Assembly (NCBI GenBank): GCA_947626265.1
Contig: CANQRM010000001.1
Span: forward strand, 124,001-188,000
Length of the DNA stretch: 64,000 bases
DNA from: an uncultured Oscillospiraceae bacterium
GTDB lineage: Bacteria > Bacillota > Clostridia > Oscillospirales > Oscillospiraceae
Direction of reading: 5' to 3'
Each line of letters starts with the position of its first letter. The stretch's first letter is position 1. The notes beneath the pieces were generated by a model. It was not told where the DNA came from and searched no databases. It worked only from the letters and a program-made list of their open reading frames with translations. Shown here piece by piece: positions 34,151 through 43,118 of the stretch. Position numbers and translations under genes: made by a program.

Positions 34151-34671
34151 TACGAAAAGCAACGCAAAGCGATATAGACGGCATAGCGGCTATGCTCTCC
34201 GCCGTCCACGACGCCGAGGAGGCGGGCCTCACCACCACCGGCTGGAAGCGGGCCATATACCCCACCCGGGCCACGGCGGAGGCGGCCCTCTCCCGGGACG
34301 ACCTGTACGTATTGGAGGAAGACGGTTCCATCCTGGGCATGGGCGTCATCAACCAGCTTCAGGTGGACGTGTACGCCGGGGCGCCCTGGCGGTACCCCGC
34401 GAAGGATTCGGAGGTCATGGTGCTGCACACCCTGGCCATCCACCCCGCTGCCCGGGGCCGAGGGCGCGCCACCGCCTTTGTGCGGTATTATGAGGACTAC
34501 GCCCGGGCCCATGGCTGCCGGTATCTTCGCATCGACACCAACGAGCGCAACACCGCCGCCCGGCGGCTCTACCACAAGCTGGGCTTTACGGAGATATCCG
34601 TGGCCCCCTGCACCTTCAACGGCCTGGAGGGCATCCAGCTGATGCTGCTGGAAAAGCGGCTGGAGGGGTGA
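34147..34671 (+). CDS. GNAT-family N-acetyltransferase
   Basis: This 174-residue acetyltransferase has the GNAT fold. The acetyl-CoA site is HTLAIHPAARGRGRATAFVR (about residues 99-118), which contains the R/QxxGxG/A signature as RGRGRA. The C-terminal DTNERNTAARRLYHKLGF is also typical. The substrate is unknown; small-molecule amines and protein N-termini are both possible. It overlaps the miaB stop by 4 bp (ATGA), so translation is coupled. Confidence 0.88.
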   Translation: MIRKATQSDIDGIAAMLSAVHDAEEAGLTTTGWKRAIYPTRATAEAALSRDDLYVLEEDGSILGMGVINQLQVDVYAGAPWRYPAKDSEVMVLHTLAIHPAARGRGRATAFVRYYEDYARAHGCRYLRIDTNERNTAARRLYHKLGFTEISVAPCTFNGLEGIQLMLLEKRLEG

Positions 34672-34673
34672 GC

Positions 34674-35294
34674 ATGGACGACAGAGACCCCTGGCTCAAC
34701 TGGGCGGTGGAGCTGCAGGCACTGGCCCAGGCGGGCCTCGCCTACGGCCATGATCGGTTCGACCTGGAACGCTATGAGCGCATCCGGGCTATAGCCGCCG
34801 AGATGATAGCGTACAAGACGGACATCTCCCCGGAGAAGGTCCGGGACCTCTTCTGCAATGAGACGGGTTACCAGACGCCCAAGCTGGACACCCGGGCGGC
34901 CATCTTCAAGGACGGGAAGATACTGCTGGTCCGGGAGCTGGACGGCCGGTGGTCCCTGCCCGGCGGCTGGGTGGACGCGGGGCTCTCCGTGGGGGAGAAC
35001 ACGGTGAAGGAAGTGAAGGAGGAGGCGGGCCTGGACGCCGTGGCCGACCTCATCGTCGCCGTGCAGGACCGGGATAAGCACAACTGGCCGGAATACGCCC
35101 ACAAGATATGCAAGATATTCGTGCTGTGCCACGCCACCGGCGGGCAGTTTGAGCCCAACACCGAGACGACAGAAAGCGGGTATTTCGCGCTGGATGACCT
35201 GCCGCCGCTGTCGGAGAACAAGAACACCTATGAGCAGATAAAGATGTGCTTTGAGGCCCATGACGCGGACCATTGGACCACGCGCTTCGACTAG
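34674..35294 (+). CDS. Nudix hydrolase with Nudix_N_2 domain
   Basis: This 206-residue Nudix protein probably acts on ADP-ribose or a related nucleoside diphosphate. An N-terminal helical domain (residues 1-65, ELQALAQAGLAYGHDRFD) is of the Nudix_N_2 type. The Nudix box begins GGWVDAGLSVGENTVKEV and continues with KEEAGL. The first Glu of the general pattern is Leu, as often in this subfamily, while the KEEAG core is intact. The ATG at 34674 is favoured over GTG 34668 because GGAGGGG is better spaced. It follows GNAT without a gap. Confidence 0.87.
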   Translation: MDDRDPWLNWAVELQALAQAGLAYGHDRFDLERYERIRAIAAEMIAYKTDISPEKVRDLFCNETGYQTPKLDTRAAIFKDGKILLVRELDGRWSLPGGWVDAGLSVGENTVKEVKEEAGLDAVADLIVAVQDRDKHNWPEYAHKICKIFVLCHATGGQFEPNTETTESGYFALDDLPPLSENKNTYEQIKMCFEAHDADHWTTRFD

Positions 35295-35305
35295 GAGGAG
35301 AGCTT

Positions 35306-36154
35306 ATGAAGCTGGTGACATACCTGGAAAAGGGACAGGAAAAGGTGGGCGCGCTGACCGCTGACGAAAAGGCGATACGGCCCCTGCCCTACGCCGACAT
35401 GGTGTCCGCCATAGAGGCGGGGCTCGCCGCCGTGAAGGCCGCGCCTTTGGGGGATGCTGTGCCCCTGGAAAGCGTGACGCTTTTAGCCCCCGTCCCCCGG
35501 CCCCGGCAGGACGTGATATGCCTCGGCATGAACTACGTGGATCACGCCAGGGAGGCCGCCAAATTCAACGGCGAGGCCTTTGCCAAGGACAAGCCCGTGG
35601 CCGTCTACTTCTCCAAGCGGGTGCCGGAGGCGGTGGCCCCGGAGGGATTTATCGACAGCCACCCGGGCCTGGTGGAGAAGCTGGACTATGAGGCGGAGCT
35701 GGCGGTCATCATCGGCCCGGCGGCAAAGCAGGTGCACGCGGAGCGGGCGGGGGAGTACGTGTTCGGCTACACGGTGCTGAACGACGTGTCCGCCCGCACC
35801 TTACAGACCGCCCACAAACAGTGGTATTACGGCAAGAGCCTGGACGGCTTCACCCCCATGGGCCCCTGCATCCTCACCGCCGACGAGGTCTCCTTCCCCC
35901 CGGCGCTGCGCATCACTGCCCGGGTGAACGGCGAGCAGCGCCAGAGCGCGGTCACGGACCAGCTCATTACTTCCATCGCCGACACCATCGCCGAGCTCAG
36001 CGCGGGCATGACCCTGCTGCCCGGGACCATCATCGCCACCGGCACCCCCGCCGGGGTGGGCATGGGCTTCGACCCGCCCAGGTTTTTAAAGCCCGGCGAC
36101 ACGGTGGAGTGTGAGATAGAGAAAATAGGCGTGCTGAGAAATACGGTGAAGTAA
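35306..36154 (+). CDS. Fumarylacetoacetate hydrolase-family protein
   Basis: This 282-residue FAH-superfamily enzyme usually hydrolyses or decarboxylates acylpyruvates or related diketo acids. The metal-binding Glu/Asp set is visible in LDYEAELAVIIG and LNDVSARTLQ (near residues 130 and 160). GKSLDGFTPMGPCI and GTPAGVGMGFDPP are typical of the family. An AGGAGGAG site is 6 bases before ATG 35306; an upstream in-frame ATG lies within the Nudix gene and lacks this. The exact substrate cannot be read from the sequence. Confidence 0.92.
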   Translation: MKLVTYLEKGQEKVGALTADEKAIRPLPYADMVSAIEAGLAAVKAAPLGDAVPLESVTLLAPVPRPRQDVICLGMNYVDHAREAAKFNGEAFAKDKPVAVYFSKRVPEAVAPEGFIDSHPGLVEKLDYEAELAVIIGPAAKQVHAERAGEYVFGYTVLNDVSARTLQTAHKQWYYGKSLDGFTPMGPCILTADEVSFPPALRITARVNGEQRQSAVTDQLITSIADTIAELSAGMTLLPGTIIATGTPAGVGMGFDPPRFLKPGDTVECEIEKIGVLRNTVK

Positions 36155-36175
36155 AAGAAAAAGAGGATTTGCATC

Positions 36176-38749
36176 ATGGCTGAGATGACCCCCATGAAGC
36201 GGCAATACTACAAGATCAAGGAGCAGTGCCCGGATTGCCTGCTCTTTTTCCGCCTGGGCGATTTTTACGAGATGTTCGACGAGGACGCGAAGCTGGCCTC
36301 CAAGGAACTGGACTTAGCCCTGACTACCCGGGACCGTGGCAAGCCGGAGGAGGAGCAGACGCCCATGTGCGGCGTGCCCTTCCATTCCAGCGAGGCCTAT
36401 ATCGCCCGGCTCATCGCCAAGGGGTACAAGGTCGCCATATGCGAGCAGCTGGAGGACCCCGCCGCCGCCACGGGCCTGGTGGACCGGGGCGTCATCCGCA
36501 TCATCACCCCCGGCACGGTGACGGACAGCTCCATGCTGGAGGAAGGAAAGAGCAACTATCTCTGCGCCCTGTGGCTGGAGGGGGACGAGGGGGCCGCGGC
36601 CTTCTGCGACATCTCCACGGGGGAGTTCTGCGTCCAGGGCTTTTCCGCTGAGGCCGCCGGGCACATGGTGAATGAGCTGGGAAGGTTCTCCCCCCGGGAG
36701 GCGGTCCTGTCCGCCGGGGCGGAGAAAAATGAGACGATCGCCGCCTTTTTGCAGAAACTGGAGTGCCTCCCCGAAAAAGAGGCGGGCCGCTTCGAGCCGG
36801 AGGCCTGCCGCAAACTTGTCTATGACCGCTTCGGCGAGGTCATCACCCCGGCGGAGACGCTGGCGGCGGGGGCGCTTTTATCTTACATCATCGAGACGCA
36901 GAAATTCGACATCTCCCATATCCGCCGCCTGGACCGGTTCGGCCCGGGGCGGTATATGGAGCTTGACTACACCACCCGCCGGAACCTGGAGCTCACGGAA
37001 AACCTCCGCACCGGGGAAAAGCGGGGCAGCCTCCTCTGGGTACTGGACAGGACCAAGACCCCCATGGGCGGGCGTTTATTGCGCTCCTGGGTGGAGCGGC
37101 CCCTATTGGACCCGGTGGCCATCCGGCGCAGGCTCTCCGCCGTGGAGGAGCTCTATGCCGACGCCATCCTCCGGCCGGAGCTCATACTGACCCTCCGGGA
37201 CATCGGGGATATCCAGCGGCTCATCGGCCGGTGCGTCTACGGCACCGCCAACGGCCGGGACCTGCTGGCCCTGGGGACCTATTTCGGAAAGCTGCCCCGC
37301 CTGGCGGAGCTGCTCTCCGGTGCCCGCAGCGGGGCCCTCAGGGACATCGCCGCCCTGGATACCCTGGACGACCTGCGGGACGACATTATGACCATCATCG
37401 GCGACGAGCCGCCCTTCTCCGTCCGGGAGGGGGGCATCCTCCGGCCCGGGGCAGACGCAGAGGTGGACCGGCTCCGGGACGTGCGGGACAACGGCGCGAG
37501 TATGGTGGTGGCCCTGGAGGCCCGGGAGCGGGAGCGCACGGGCATCAAGAAGCTGAAGGTGGGCTACAACAAGGTCTTCGGCTACTATATCGACGTGCCC
37601 CGGTCCGCCGGGGACGCGCCCCTGCCCGAGGATTACATACGAAAGCAGACCCTCGTCTCCAACGAGCGGTACTTCACCCCGGAGCTCAAGGACCTGGAAA
37701 ATACCCTCCTGGGGGCGAAGGACAAGCTGGCGGAGCGGGAGTACGAGATCTTCTCCGCCCTGCGGGTCCGGGTGGCTGCCCAGGTGGAGCGGGTCCAGGC
37801 CGCGGCGGCGAAGGCGGCGGAGCTGGACGCGCTGTGCTCTCTCGCGGAGGTGGCGGTCAAGAACCGCTACGTCTGCCCGGAGGTGGATGTGGGCCGGTCC
37901 ATCCGCATCACGGAGGGCCGCCACCCGGTGGTGGAGCAGGCCCAGAAAAACGTCCTCTTCGTACCCAACGACACGTTTTTGAACGACACCTCCGACAGGG
38001 TCGCCATCATCACCGGCCCCAACATGGCGGGCAAATCCACCTATATGCGCCAGACGGCCCTCATCGTGCTCATGGCCCAGATGGGCTCCTTTGTCCCCGC
38101 GAAGAGCGCCTCCGTGGGCATCGTGGACCGGGTATTCACCCGCATCGGCGCCTCCGACGACCTGGCCAGCGGCCAGTCCACCTTCATGGTGGAGATGGCG
38201 GAGATGGCGGACATCCTCCGCCACGCCACCGGGGCGAGCCTCTTGATCCTGGACGAGATCGGCCGGGGCACCTCCACCTTCGACGGCATGGCCATCGCCC
38301 GGGCCATGCTGGAGTACTGCGCCGACAAGAGAAAATTGGGCGCCCGGACCATGTTCGCCACCCACTACCACGAGCTCAGCGCTTTGGAGGGTACCCTGGA
38401 CGGGGTGAAAAACTACAACATCACCGCCAAGAAGCAGGGGGGCACCCTCATCTTCCTGCGGAAGATCGTCCCCGGCGCCGCCGACGACAGCTACGGCATC
38501 GAGGTGGCGAAGCTGGCCGGCGTGCCGGACCCGGTGATCAAAAAGGCGAAGCAGTACCTCTCCGAGCTTGAATCGGAGGGGACCGGGGGGAGCATGCCCG
38601 TGTCGGGCCCCGCGCCGGAGCAGGTGTCCATGCTGGACATGGCCGGCGGGGAGCTGGCGAGGGAGCTTCAAGACCTGGATCTCAATACCGTCACGCCCCT
38701 GGAGGCGCTGAACCTCTTGTATCAGCTGAAAAAGAAGGCGGAGGGATGA
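36176..38749 (+). CDS. mutS: DNA mismatch repair protein MutS
   Basis: MutS recognises mismatches and small loops and recruits MutL. The 857-residue protein has the mismatch-binding domain with the Phe-x-Glu motif (FRLGDFYEMFDEDA, Phe at about 26 and Glu at 28). The ATPase domain has Walker A GPNMAGKST (near 620), LILDEIGRGTSTFDG and ATHYHELSAL. The length is normal. It follows FAH by 21 bp. In many clostridia miaB, mutS and mutL are neighbours; here three accessory genes lie between miaB and mutS. Confidence 0.97.
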   Translation: MAEMTPMKRQYYKIKEQCPDCLLFFRLGDFYEMFDEDAKLASKELDLALTTRDRGKPEEEQTPMCGVPFHSSEAYIARLIAKGYKVAICEQLEDPAAATGLVDRGVIRIITPGTVTDSSMLEEGKSNYLCALWLEGDEGAAAFCDISTGEFCVQGFSAEAAGHMVNELGRFSPREAVLSAGAEKNETIAAFLQKLECLPEKEAGRFEPEACRKLVYDRFGEVITPAETLAAGALLSYIIETQKFDISHIRRLDRFGPGRYMELDYTTRRNLELTENLRTGEKRGSLLWVLDRTKTPMGGRLLRSWVERPLLDPVAIRRRLSAVEELYADAILRPELILTLRDIGDIQRLIGRCVYGTANGRDLLALGTYFGKLPRLAELLSGARSGALRDIAALDTLDDLRDDIMTIIGDEPPFSVREGGILRPGADAEVDRLRDVRDNGASMVVALEARERERTGIKKLKVGYNKVFGYYIDVPRSAGDAPLPEDYIRKQTLVSNERYFTPELKDLENTLLGAKDKLAEREYEIFSALRVRVAAQVERVQAAAAKAAELDALCSLAEVAVKNRYVCPEVDVGRSIRITEGRHPVVEQAQKNVLFVPNDTFLNDTSDRVAIITGPNMAGKSTYMRQTALIVLMAQMGSFVPAKSASVGIVDRVFTRIGASDDLASGQSTFMVEMAEMADILRHATGASLLILDEIGRGTSTFDGMAIARAMLEYCADKRKLGARTMFATHYHELSALEGTLDGVKNYNITAKKQGGTLIFLRKIVPGAADDSYGIEVAKLAGVPDPVIKKAKQYLSELESEGTGGSMPVSGPAPEQVSMLDMAGGELARELQDLDLNTVTPLEALNLLYQLKKKAEG

Positions 38750-38751
38750 CT

Positions 38752-39564
38752 ATGGAGCGGGTGTGCGCGGCGTATTTCAGCCCCTGCGGGAACGTGAAAG
38801 CCGCGGCGGAGGCCGCGGGCAGAGCGGCGGCAGATGTGTTGGGCCTGCCCTTTGAGAGCGTGGACTTCACCCTGCCGGGGGCCCGGACGGGGGATATCGC
38901 CTTCGGGCCGGGGGACGTGGTGATATTGGCAACACCGGTGTACGCCGGGCGGGTGCCCAACAAGCTCATGCCCTTCATTCGGGACCACATCCGTGGAAAC
39001 GGCGCCCTGTGCGGGGCGGCAGTGTGCTTTGGGAACCGGGCCTTTGACGACGCCTTGGCGGAGCTATATATGCTGGCGAGGGACAACGGTTTCACGGTCA
39101 TTGGCGCCGCGGCCATCGCCACGGAGCACAGCTTCGCTCCCGCCCTGGGCACGGGCCGGCCCGACGAGGCGGACCTGGCGGCCCTGCGGGAGTTTGGGGA
39201 GGCGTTGGCAAAAAAGGCGCAAAAAAACGGCCCGGCCCTCAAGACCGTGCCGGGCGCCATGCCGCCGGAGAAGTATTATACGCCCCTGCGGGCGGACGGG
39301 ACGCCCGCGCGGTTTTTGAAGGCCGTACCCAAGACGGACATGGAAAAATGCACCCGCTGCGGGACCTGTGCCAGGGTGTGTCCCATGGGGTCTGTGGACC
39401 CGGCCGACCCCGCAGTGACGACCGGCGTGTGCATCAAGTGCCAGGCCTGCATCCGGCTGTGCCCGACAGGGGCGCGGACTTTTGACGACGGGGACTTCCT
39501 GTCCCACCGAGCGATGCTGGAAGCGAACTATGCCCGGCGGGCGGAGAGCGCTTTTTTCCTGTGA
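38752..39564 (+). CDS. EFR1-type flavodoxin-like/ferredoxin protein
   Basis: This 270-residue protein combines a flavodoxin-like N-terminal domain (residues 1-145, CAAYFSPCGNVKAAAE, ATPVYAGRVPNKLMPF) with two 4Fe-4S clusters near the C-terminus. The cluster motifs are CTRCGTCARVCP and CIKCQACIRLCP (near residues 200-240). Such EFR1-family proteins are common in anaerobes and presumably move electrons, but their partners are unknown. GGAGGG at 38740-38745 spaces well with ATG 38752 and badly with ATG 38746, which overlaps the mutS stop. It ends the miaB-mutS run. Confidence 0.87.
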   Translation: MERVCAAYFSPCGNVKAAAEAAGRAAADVLGLPFESVDFTLPGARTGDIAFGPGDVVILATPVYAGRVPNKLMPFIRDHIRGNGALCGAAVCFGNRAFDDALAELYMLARDNGFTVIGAAAIATEHSFAPALGTGRPDEADLAALREFGEALAKKAQKNGPALKTVPGAMPPEKYYTPLRADGTPARFLKAVPKTDMEKCTRCGTCARVCPMGSVDPADPAVTTGVCIKCQACIRLCPTGARTFDDGDFLSHRAMLEANYARRAESAFFL

Positions 39565-39677
39565 AAGAAAAATGCGAGCTCGACAAAAGTAGTGCTTCTT
39601 CGCTCTTTACAAAGCCGGGCAAAGGGGTTATCCTCTAGGTACAGCTTATCCAATGGGTCCCGGAGGGCCCGGCTCAT
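39528..39677 (-). CDS. Possible small ORF, 49 codons
   Basis: An ATG (39677) opens 49 codons that encode a charged protein beginning MSRALRDPLDKLYLEDNPF. GGGAT lies just upstream as a weak ribosome site. Its end overlaps the EFR1 gene on the other strand by 37 bp. It fills most of an otherwise non-coding 180-bp gap. It is below normal gene length and I recognise no family, so it may be chance. Confidence 0.25.
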   Translation of the reverse strand: MSRALRDPLDKLYLEDNPFARLCKERRSTTFVELAFFFHRKKALSARRA

Positions 39678-39703
39678 ATCTTTATCCCACAACCCTATGC
39701 TTT

Positions 39704-39737
39704 GGCGGGCCGCACGAATGCAGCCCGCCGCCTTTTT
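39704..39737 (+). terminator. Terminator of the miaB-mutS-EFR1 genes
   Basis: GGCGGGC and GCCCGCC arms (39704-39710, 39723-39729), extendable by GCA/TGC, followed by CTTTTTAATTT on the plus strand. It could also limit transcription from the SH3 gene on the other strand. Confidence 0.7.
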
Positions 39738-39744
39738 AATTTAT

Positions 39745-40755
39745 TTACCCCACGGAGCCCGACGTCGTGATCAGATACGAGCTGCTGCACCAGCCGTAGA
39801 GGGGACCGTCGTCGGCCTGGTACAGGACCAGGGCCCAGTCGTCCTTTTTGGCGAACACGTCCACGGCGGTGCCGTTGGGCATCTCCGCCAGCTGCCGGTA
39901 GTTGGTGTTGGGGCCGGAGCGCAGGCGCAGGGTCTTGTTGCCGGTGCCCACGGTGACGGTGGCGGTGGTGGCAGCCTTCACATAGTCCAGGTCCGCCGGC
40001 TGCACCTCGATGTCGGAGGCCTGGATGGCCGCCTTCACTGTGTCGTCGGGATAGGGCTCCACCTCCGGCTCCGGCGTGGCCTCGGTGACCTGACCGGCCT
40101 GGGGCATGGTGGGGTCCGCCGTCTGGCCGGCGCCGCTCCGGCGGCGGCCGGTGAAGAACATCACGGCGATGGCCACGATGAGCAGCGCGCATATCCCGAT
40201 GCAGATGCGCTCCATCCGCCGCCACTGGGCCTCGCCCCAGTTGGAGAAGGGCAGGGCCTTTTTGCCGCCGGATTTGGCCTTGCTCCGGCGGGCGGGCCGC
40301 TCATCCTCCTCTTCCTCTTCGTCCCCGTAATCCTCCTCCGGCTCCTCCTCGTCCTCATATACCTCTTCCCTGGGCACGATGCGGGGCCCGCGCCGGACGG
40401 GCTTCTGCGCCTCCTGTTGCTGGGCGTGCCGGGCGCTGCGGCGGCCGCCGCTGATGGGGACGGGCTCGGCGGGGGGCGTCTCCTCCTTCGCCGGGGCGCT
40501 GCGCTTGGCGGGAGCGGCGGGCTGAGCGTTCTGCTCCAAGAGGGCCTGCAGCCGCTCCTGGGCCGGGCCGTGGCCCGCCTGGGCGGCCTTCACAAGGCAC
40601 TTGGCGGCCAAGCGGTTCCAGCGTATCTCGTCCGGCTCCTCCTCGCTGCGCTCCAGGGCCCACAGGCTCAGCTGATAGTTGGCTTCCGGGTCGCCGGCCT
40701 TGGCCCGGGCGATCATCTCCTGCTCCTGCTGCTCCGTCCAGTCTATCATATCCAT
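39745..40755 (-). CDS. Membrane protein with Sel1-like N-terminus and SH3b domain
   Basis: This 336-residue protein has three parts. Residues 1-70 contain a Sel1/TPR-like helical repeat (ARAKAGDPEANYQLSLWALE, KCLVKAAQAGHGPAQERL). An acidic/basic linker follows (about 75-180). One transmembrane helix (ICIGICALLIVAIAVMFF, near 190) places the rest outside. The C-terminus is a bacterial SH3 domain (LRLRSGPNTNYRQLAEM, GTAVDVFAKKDDWALVLY), probably for peptidoglycan binding. Homologues occur in clostridia with unknown function. It is monocistronic with its own promoter. Confidence 0.82.
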   Translation of the reverse strand: MDMIDWTEQQEQEMIARAKAGDPEANYQLSLWALERSEEEPDEIRWNRLAAKCLVKAAQAGHGPAQERLQALLEQNAQPAAPAKRSAPAKEETPPAEPVPISGGRRSARHAQQQEAQKPVRRGPRIVPREEVYEDEEEPEEDYGDEEEEEDERPARRSKAKSGGKKALPFSNWGEAQWRRMERICIGICALLIVAIAVMFFTGRRRSGAGQTADPTMPQAGQVTEATPEPEVEPYPDDTVKAAIQASDIEVQPADLDYVKAATTATVTVGTGNKTLRLRSGPNTNYRQLAEMPNGTAVDVFAKKDDWALVLYQADDGPLYGWCSSSYLITTSGSVG

Positions 40756-40823
40756 GTACCTCCCCGCCCCGGCTCATGCCGGGACACGGCCGCTATTGGG
40801 CCATTTTCGATTTACATAATATG

Positions 40824-40852
40824 ATTATAGCGCGGTTTTTGCATAATTCCAA
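40824..40852 (-). promoter_or_regulatory. Promoter of the SH3 protein gene
   Basis: Minus strand: TTGGAA (40852-40847), 17-base spacer, TATAAT (40829-40824), about 70 bp before the start. It is back to back with the lipid kinase promoter 57 bp away. Confidence 0.7.
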
Positions 40853-40909
40853 GCAAAAAATGAATTTTTCCGCGAAAAATTAAAAAATCCCGGGAATTGG
40901 GGTGAGCGG

Positions 40910-40938
40910 TTGCATTTTTTGGTGTACACCGGTATAAT
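40910..40938 (+). promoter_or_regulatory. Promoter of the lipid kinase gene
   Basis: TTGCAT (40910-40915), 17-base spacer, TATAAT (40933-40938), an excellent vegetative promoter only 20 bp before the ATG at 40958. The leader is very short. Confidence 0.8.
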
Positions 40939-40957
40939 ATCCCGCGGGTGATGTAGG

Positions 40958-41893
40958 ATGAAAAAACTGTATCTGCTTATCAATCCCAACGCCGGGAAGG
41001 GCGGGTTCAAAAACGGCCTGGGAAAGGTGCTTTTGAGCTTCCACAGCGCCGGGTATGAGACCACCGTGGCCTTCACGGACAAGCGGGGCGACGCCCCCCG
41101 GATGGCCGCGGAGGCGGCGGATGAATATGACCGCATCGTGTGCGTGGGCGGGGACGGGACGCTGGCCGAGACGGTGTCCGGCCTCATGACCGTGGAGAGA
41201 AGGCCGGTGCTGGGCTATATCCCCATGGGCACCACCAACGACTGCGCCGCCACCCTTGGCATCAGCCACGACCCGGCCCAGGCGGCCCTCACCGCCGCCG
41301 GGGACAAGACCATCCCCTTCGACGTGGGGCTCATGAACCGGGAGCGGTACTTTACCTATGTGGCCGCCTTCGGCGCGTTCACCGATGTGTCCTACGAGAC
41401 GCCTCAGGACCAGAAAAACGCCCTGGGCCGCCTGGCCTACATACTGGAGGGGCTGAACAGGCTCCCCCGCATCACCCACCAGTGGACCCGGGTGGAGCAC
41501 GACGGGGGCGTGCTGGAGGACGACTTCATCTTCGGCGCGGTCACCAACTCCCGGTCCGTGGCGGGGGTCATCCGCCTGAGCGACAGCCTGGGGGTGTCCC
41601 TGAGCGACGGGCTTTTTGAGGTCATCCTCATCCGCACGCCGGAGAGCGTGCTGCAGCTGGGGACCATCGTGACGGACATTCTGGCCAACAAGTTCGACAG
41701 CGAGTATGTGACGCTCCTGCGCAGCCGGAGCGTGAACTTCGCCTTCCGGGAGCCGGTGGCCTGGACCCTGGACGGGGAGGCCGGCGGCGTGCATGCCTCG
41801 GTGCGGTGCGAGAACCTGCCCCACGCGGTGCGTCTCGCGGCGGGAGACAGCGCGGTGCTGCAGTCCATGCCCATGGAGCCGGACCTGATGTGA
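40958..41893 (+). CDS. Diacylglycerol kinase-family lipid kinase
   Basis: This 311-residue enzyme of the DAGK/YegS/BmrU superfamily phosphorylates diacylglycerol or a related lipid alcohol at the membrane. The NAD-kinase-like nucleotide site is CVGGDGTLAETVSGLM (near residue 64), and YIPMGTTNDCAATLGI follows. The NPNAGKGG start (NPNAGKGGFKNGLGKVL) is the family signature. The C-terminal beta-sandwich lipid domain ends near 305. The ribosome site GATGTAGG is modest. It ends in a shared terminator with the aminotransferase on the opposite strand. Confidence 0.92.
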   Translation: MKKLYLLINPNAGKGGFKNGLGKVLLSFHSAGYETTVAFTDKRGDAPRMAAEAADEYDRIVCVGGDGTLAETVSGLMTVERRPVLGYIPMGTTNDCAATLGISHDPAQAALTAAGDKTIPFDVGLMNRERYFTYVAAFGAFTDVSYETPQDQKNALGRLAYILEGLNRLPRITHQWTRVEHDGGVLEDDFIFGAVTNSRSVAGVIRLSDSLGVSLSDGLFEVILIRTPESVLQLGTIVTDILANKFDSEYVTLLRSRSVNFAFREPVAWTLDGEAGGVHASVRCENLPHAVRLAAGDSAVLQSMPMEPDLM

Positions 41894-41908
41894 CGAAAAA
41901 TATAAGGG

Positions 41909-41938
41909 AACAGCGGACGGGTCGAACCGTCCGCTGTT
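41909..41938. terminator. Bidirectional terminator
   Basis: A 12-bp perfect stem, AACAGCGGACGG/CCGTCCGCTGTT, with a six-base loop, followed by TTTTTAG on the plus strand. It lies between the lipid kinase and the convergent aminotransferase gene. Confidence 0.85.
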
Positions 41939-41939
41939 T

Positions 41940-43118
41940 TTAGTTGAGCAGTTCTTTGAGCTTTTCCAGCCGCCGAAGGGCCTCGTCCATGGTGTCCTTC
42001 TGCCGGGCGAAGTGGAGGCGGATGAGGTTATTCACCGGCTCCTTGAAGAAGCTGGACCCGGGCACGGCGGCCACGCCGATGTCCTTTATCATCCACTCGC
42101 AGAATTCCAGGTCCGTCCACCCGGCGAACCGGGGCAGGGCCAGGAAATCGGAGATGTCGATGAGCACGAAATAGGTGCCCTGGGGCACGTTGTGCTTAAG
42201 GCCTATCCGGTCCAGGCCCGCCAGGAAATAGTCCCGCTTTTCCGTGTAGAGGGCCCGCAGGTCCTCGTAGTAGCTCTCCGGGAACCGGAGGCCCACCACC
42301 GCCGCCTCCTGCAATGGCGCGGCGGCGCCCACGGTCAAAAAGTCATGGACCTTCTTGGCGCTCTCGGCCACGTCCGCCGGGGCGATGAGGTAGCCCAGAC
42401 GCCAGCCGGTGGCGGAGAAGGTCTTGGAAAGGGAGTTGCAGGTGATGGTGTGCTCAAACATCCCCGGCAGGGCGGACATGTACACGTGCTCATTCGGGGC
42501 GTACACCAGGTGCTCATACACCTCGTCGGTGACAGCGAAGGCGTCGTACTTGAGGCACAGCGCCCCGATGGCGGTCAGCTCCTCTTTGGTGAACACCTTG
42601 CCGCAGGGGTTGGAGGGGTTGCAGATGATGATGGCCTTGGCCCCGGCCTGGAAGCCCTGCTCGATGAGGGAGAGGTCGAAATCATAGTCCGGCGGGACCA
42701 GGGGGATGTAGATGGGCTCCGCCCCGGAGAGGATGGCGTCCGCGCCGTAGTTTTCATAGAACGGGGAGAAGACCATCACCTTGTCCCCGGGGTTGCAGAT
42801 GGTCATCATGGCACACATCATGGCCTCCGTGCCCCCGCAGGTGACGACTATTTCTTTATCCGGGTCGATGGCCCTGCCGATGGCCCGGCCCTGTTTGGCC
42901 GCCAGGGCGTCCCGCAGGTTCCTGGCACCGAAGGTGACGGAGTACTGGTGGGGGCCCTCATAGGCCACCTGGGCCAGACGGTCCAGCATGGGCCTGGGCG
43001 GGTCGAAGTCGGGGAAACCCTGGGAGAGGTTGATGGCCCCGTACTGGTCGGAAATGCGGGTCATCCGCCGGATGACGGAGTCGGTGAAGGTGCCCACCCG
43101 ATCGCTCAGTCTTGGCAT
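41940..43118 (-). CDS. Class I/II PLP-dependent aminotransferase
   Basis: This 392-residue fold-type I aminotransferase has the PLP lysine in NSLSKTFSATGWRLGY (near residue 233). Other conserved stretches are NLSQGFPDFDPP (30-41), NPSNPCGK (near 171) and AVTDEVYEHLVY. The pattern resembles the KAT/methionine-aspartate aminotransferase group (alpha-subfamily) that accepts several amino acids. The start overlaps the end of the second aminotransferase gene by 13 bp, so both are made together. The specific substrate is not known. It ends in a bidirectional terminator. Confidence 0.9.
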   Translation of the reverse strand: MPRLSDRVGTFTDSVIRRMTRISDQYGAINLSQGFPDFDPPRPMLDRLAQVAYEGPHQYSVTFGARNLRDALAAKQGRAIGRAIDPDKEIVVTCGGTEAMMCAMMTICNPGDKVMVFSPFYENYGADAILSGAEPIYIPLVPPDYDFDLSLIEQGFQAGAKAIIICNPSNPCGKVFTKEELTAIGALCLKYDAFAVTDEVYEHLVYAPNEHVYMSALPGMFEHTITCNSLSKTFSATGWRLGYLIAPADVAESAKKVHDFLTVGAAAPLQEAAVVGLRFPESYYEDLRALYTEKRDYFLAGLDRIGLKHNVPQGTYFVLIDISDFLALPRFAGWTDLEFCEWMIKDIGVAAVPGSSFFKEPVNNLIRLHFARQKDTMDEALRRLEKLKELLN

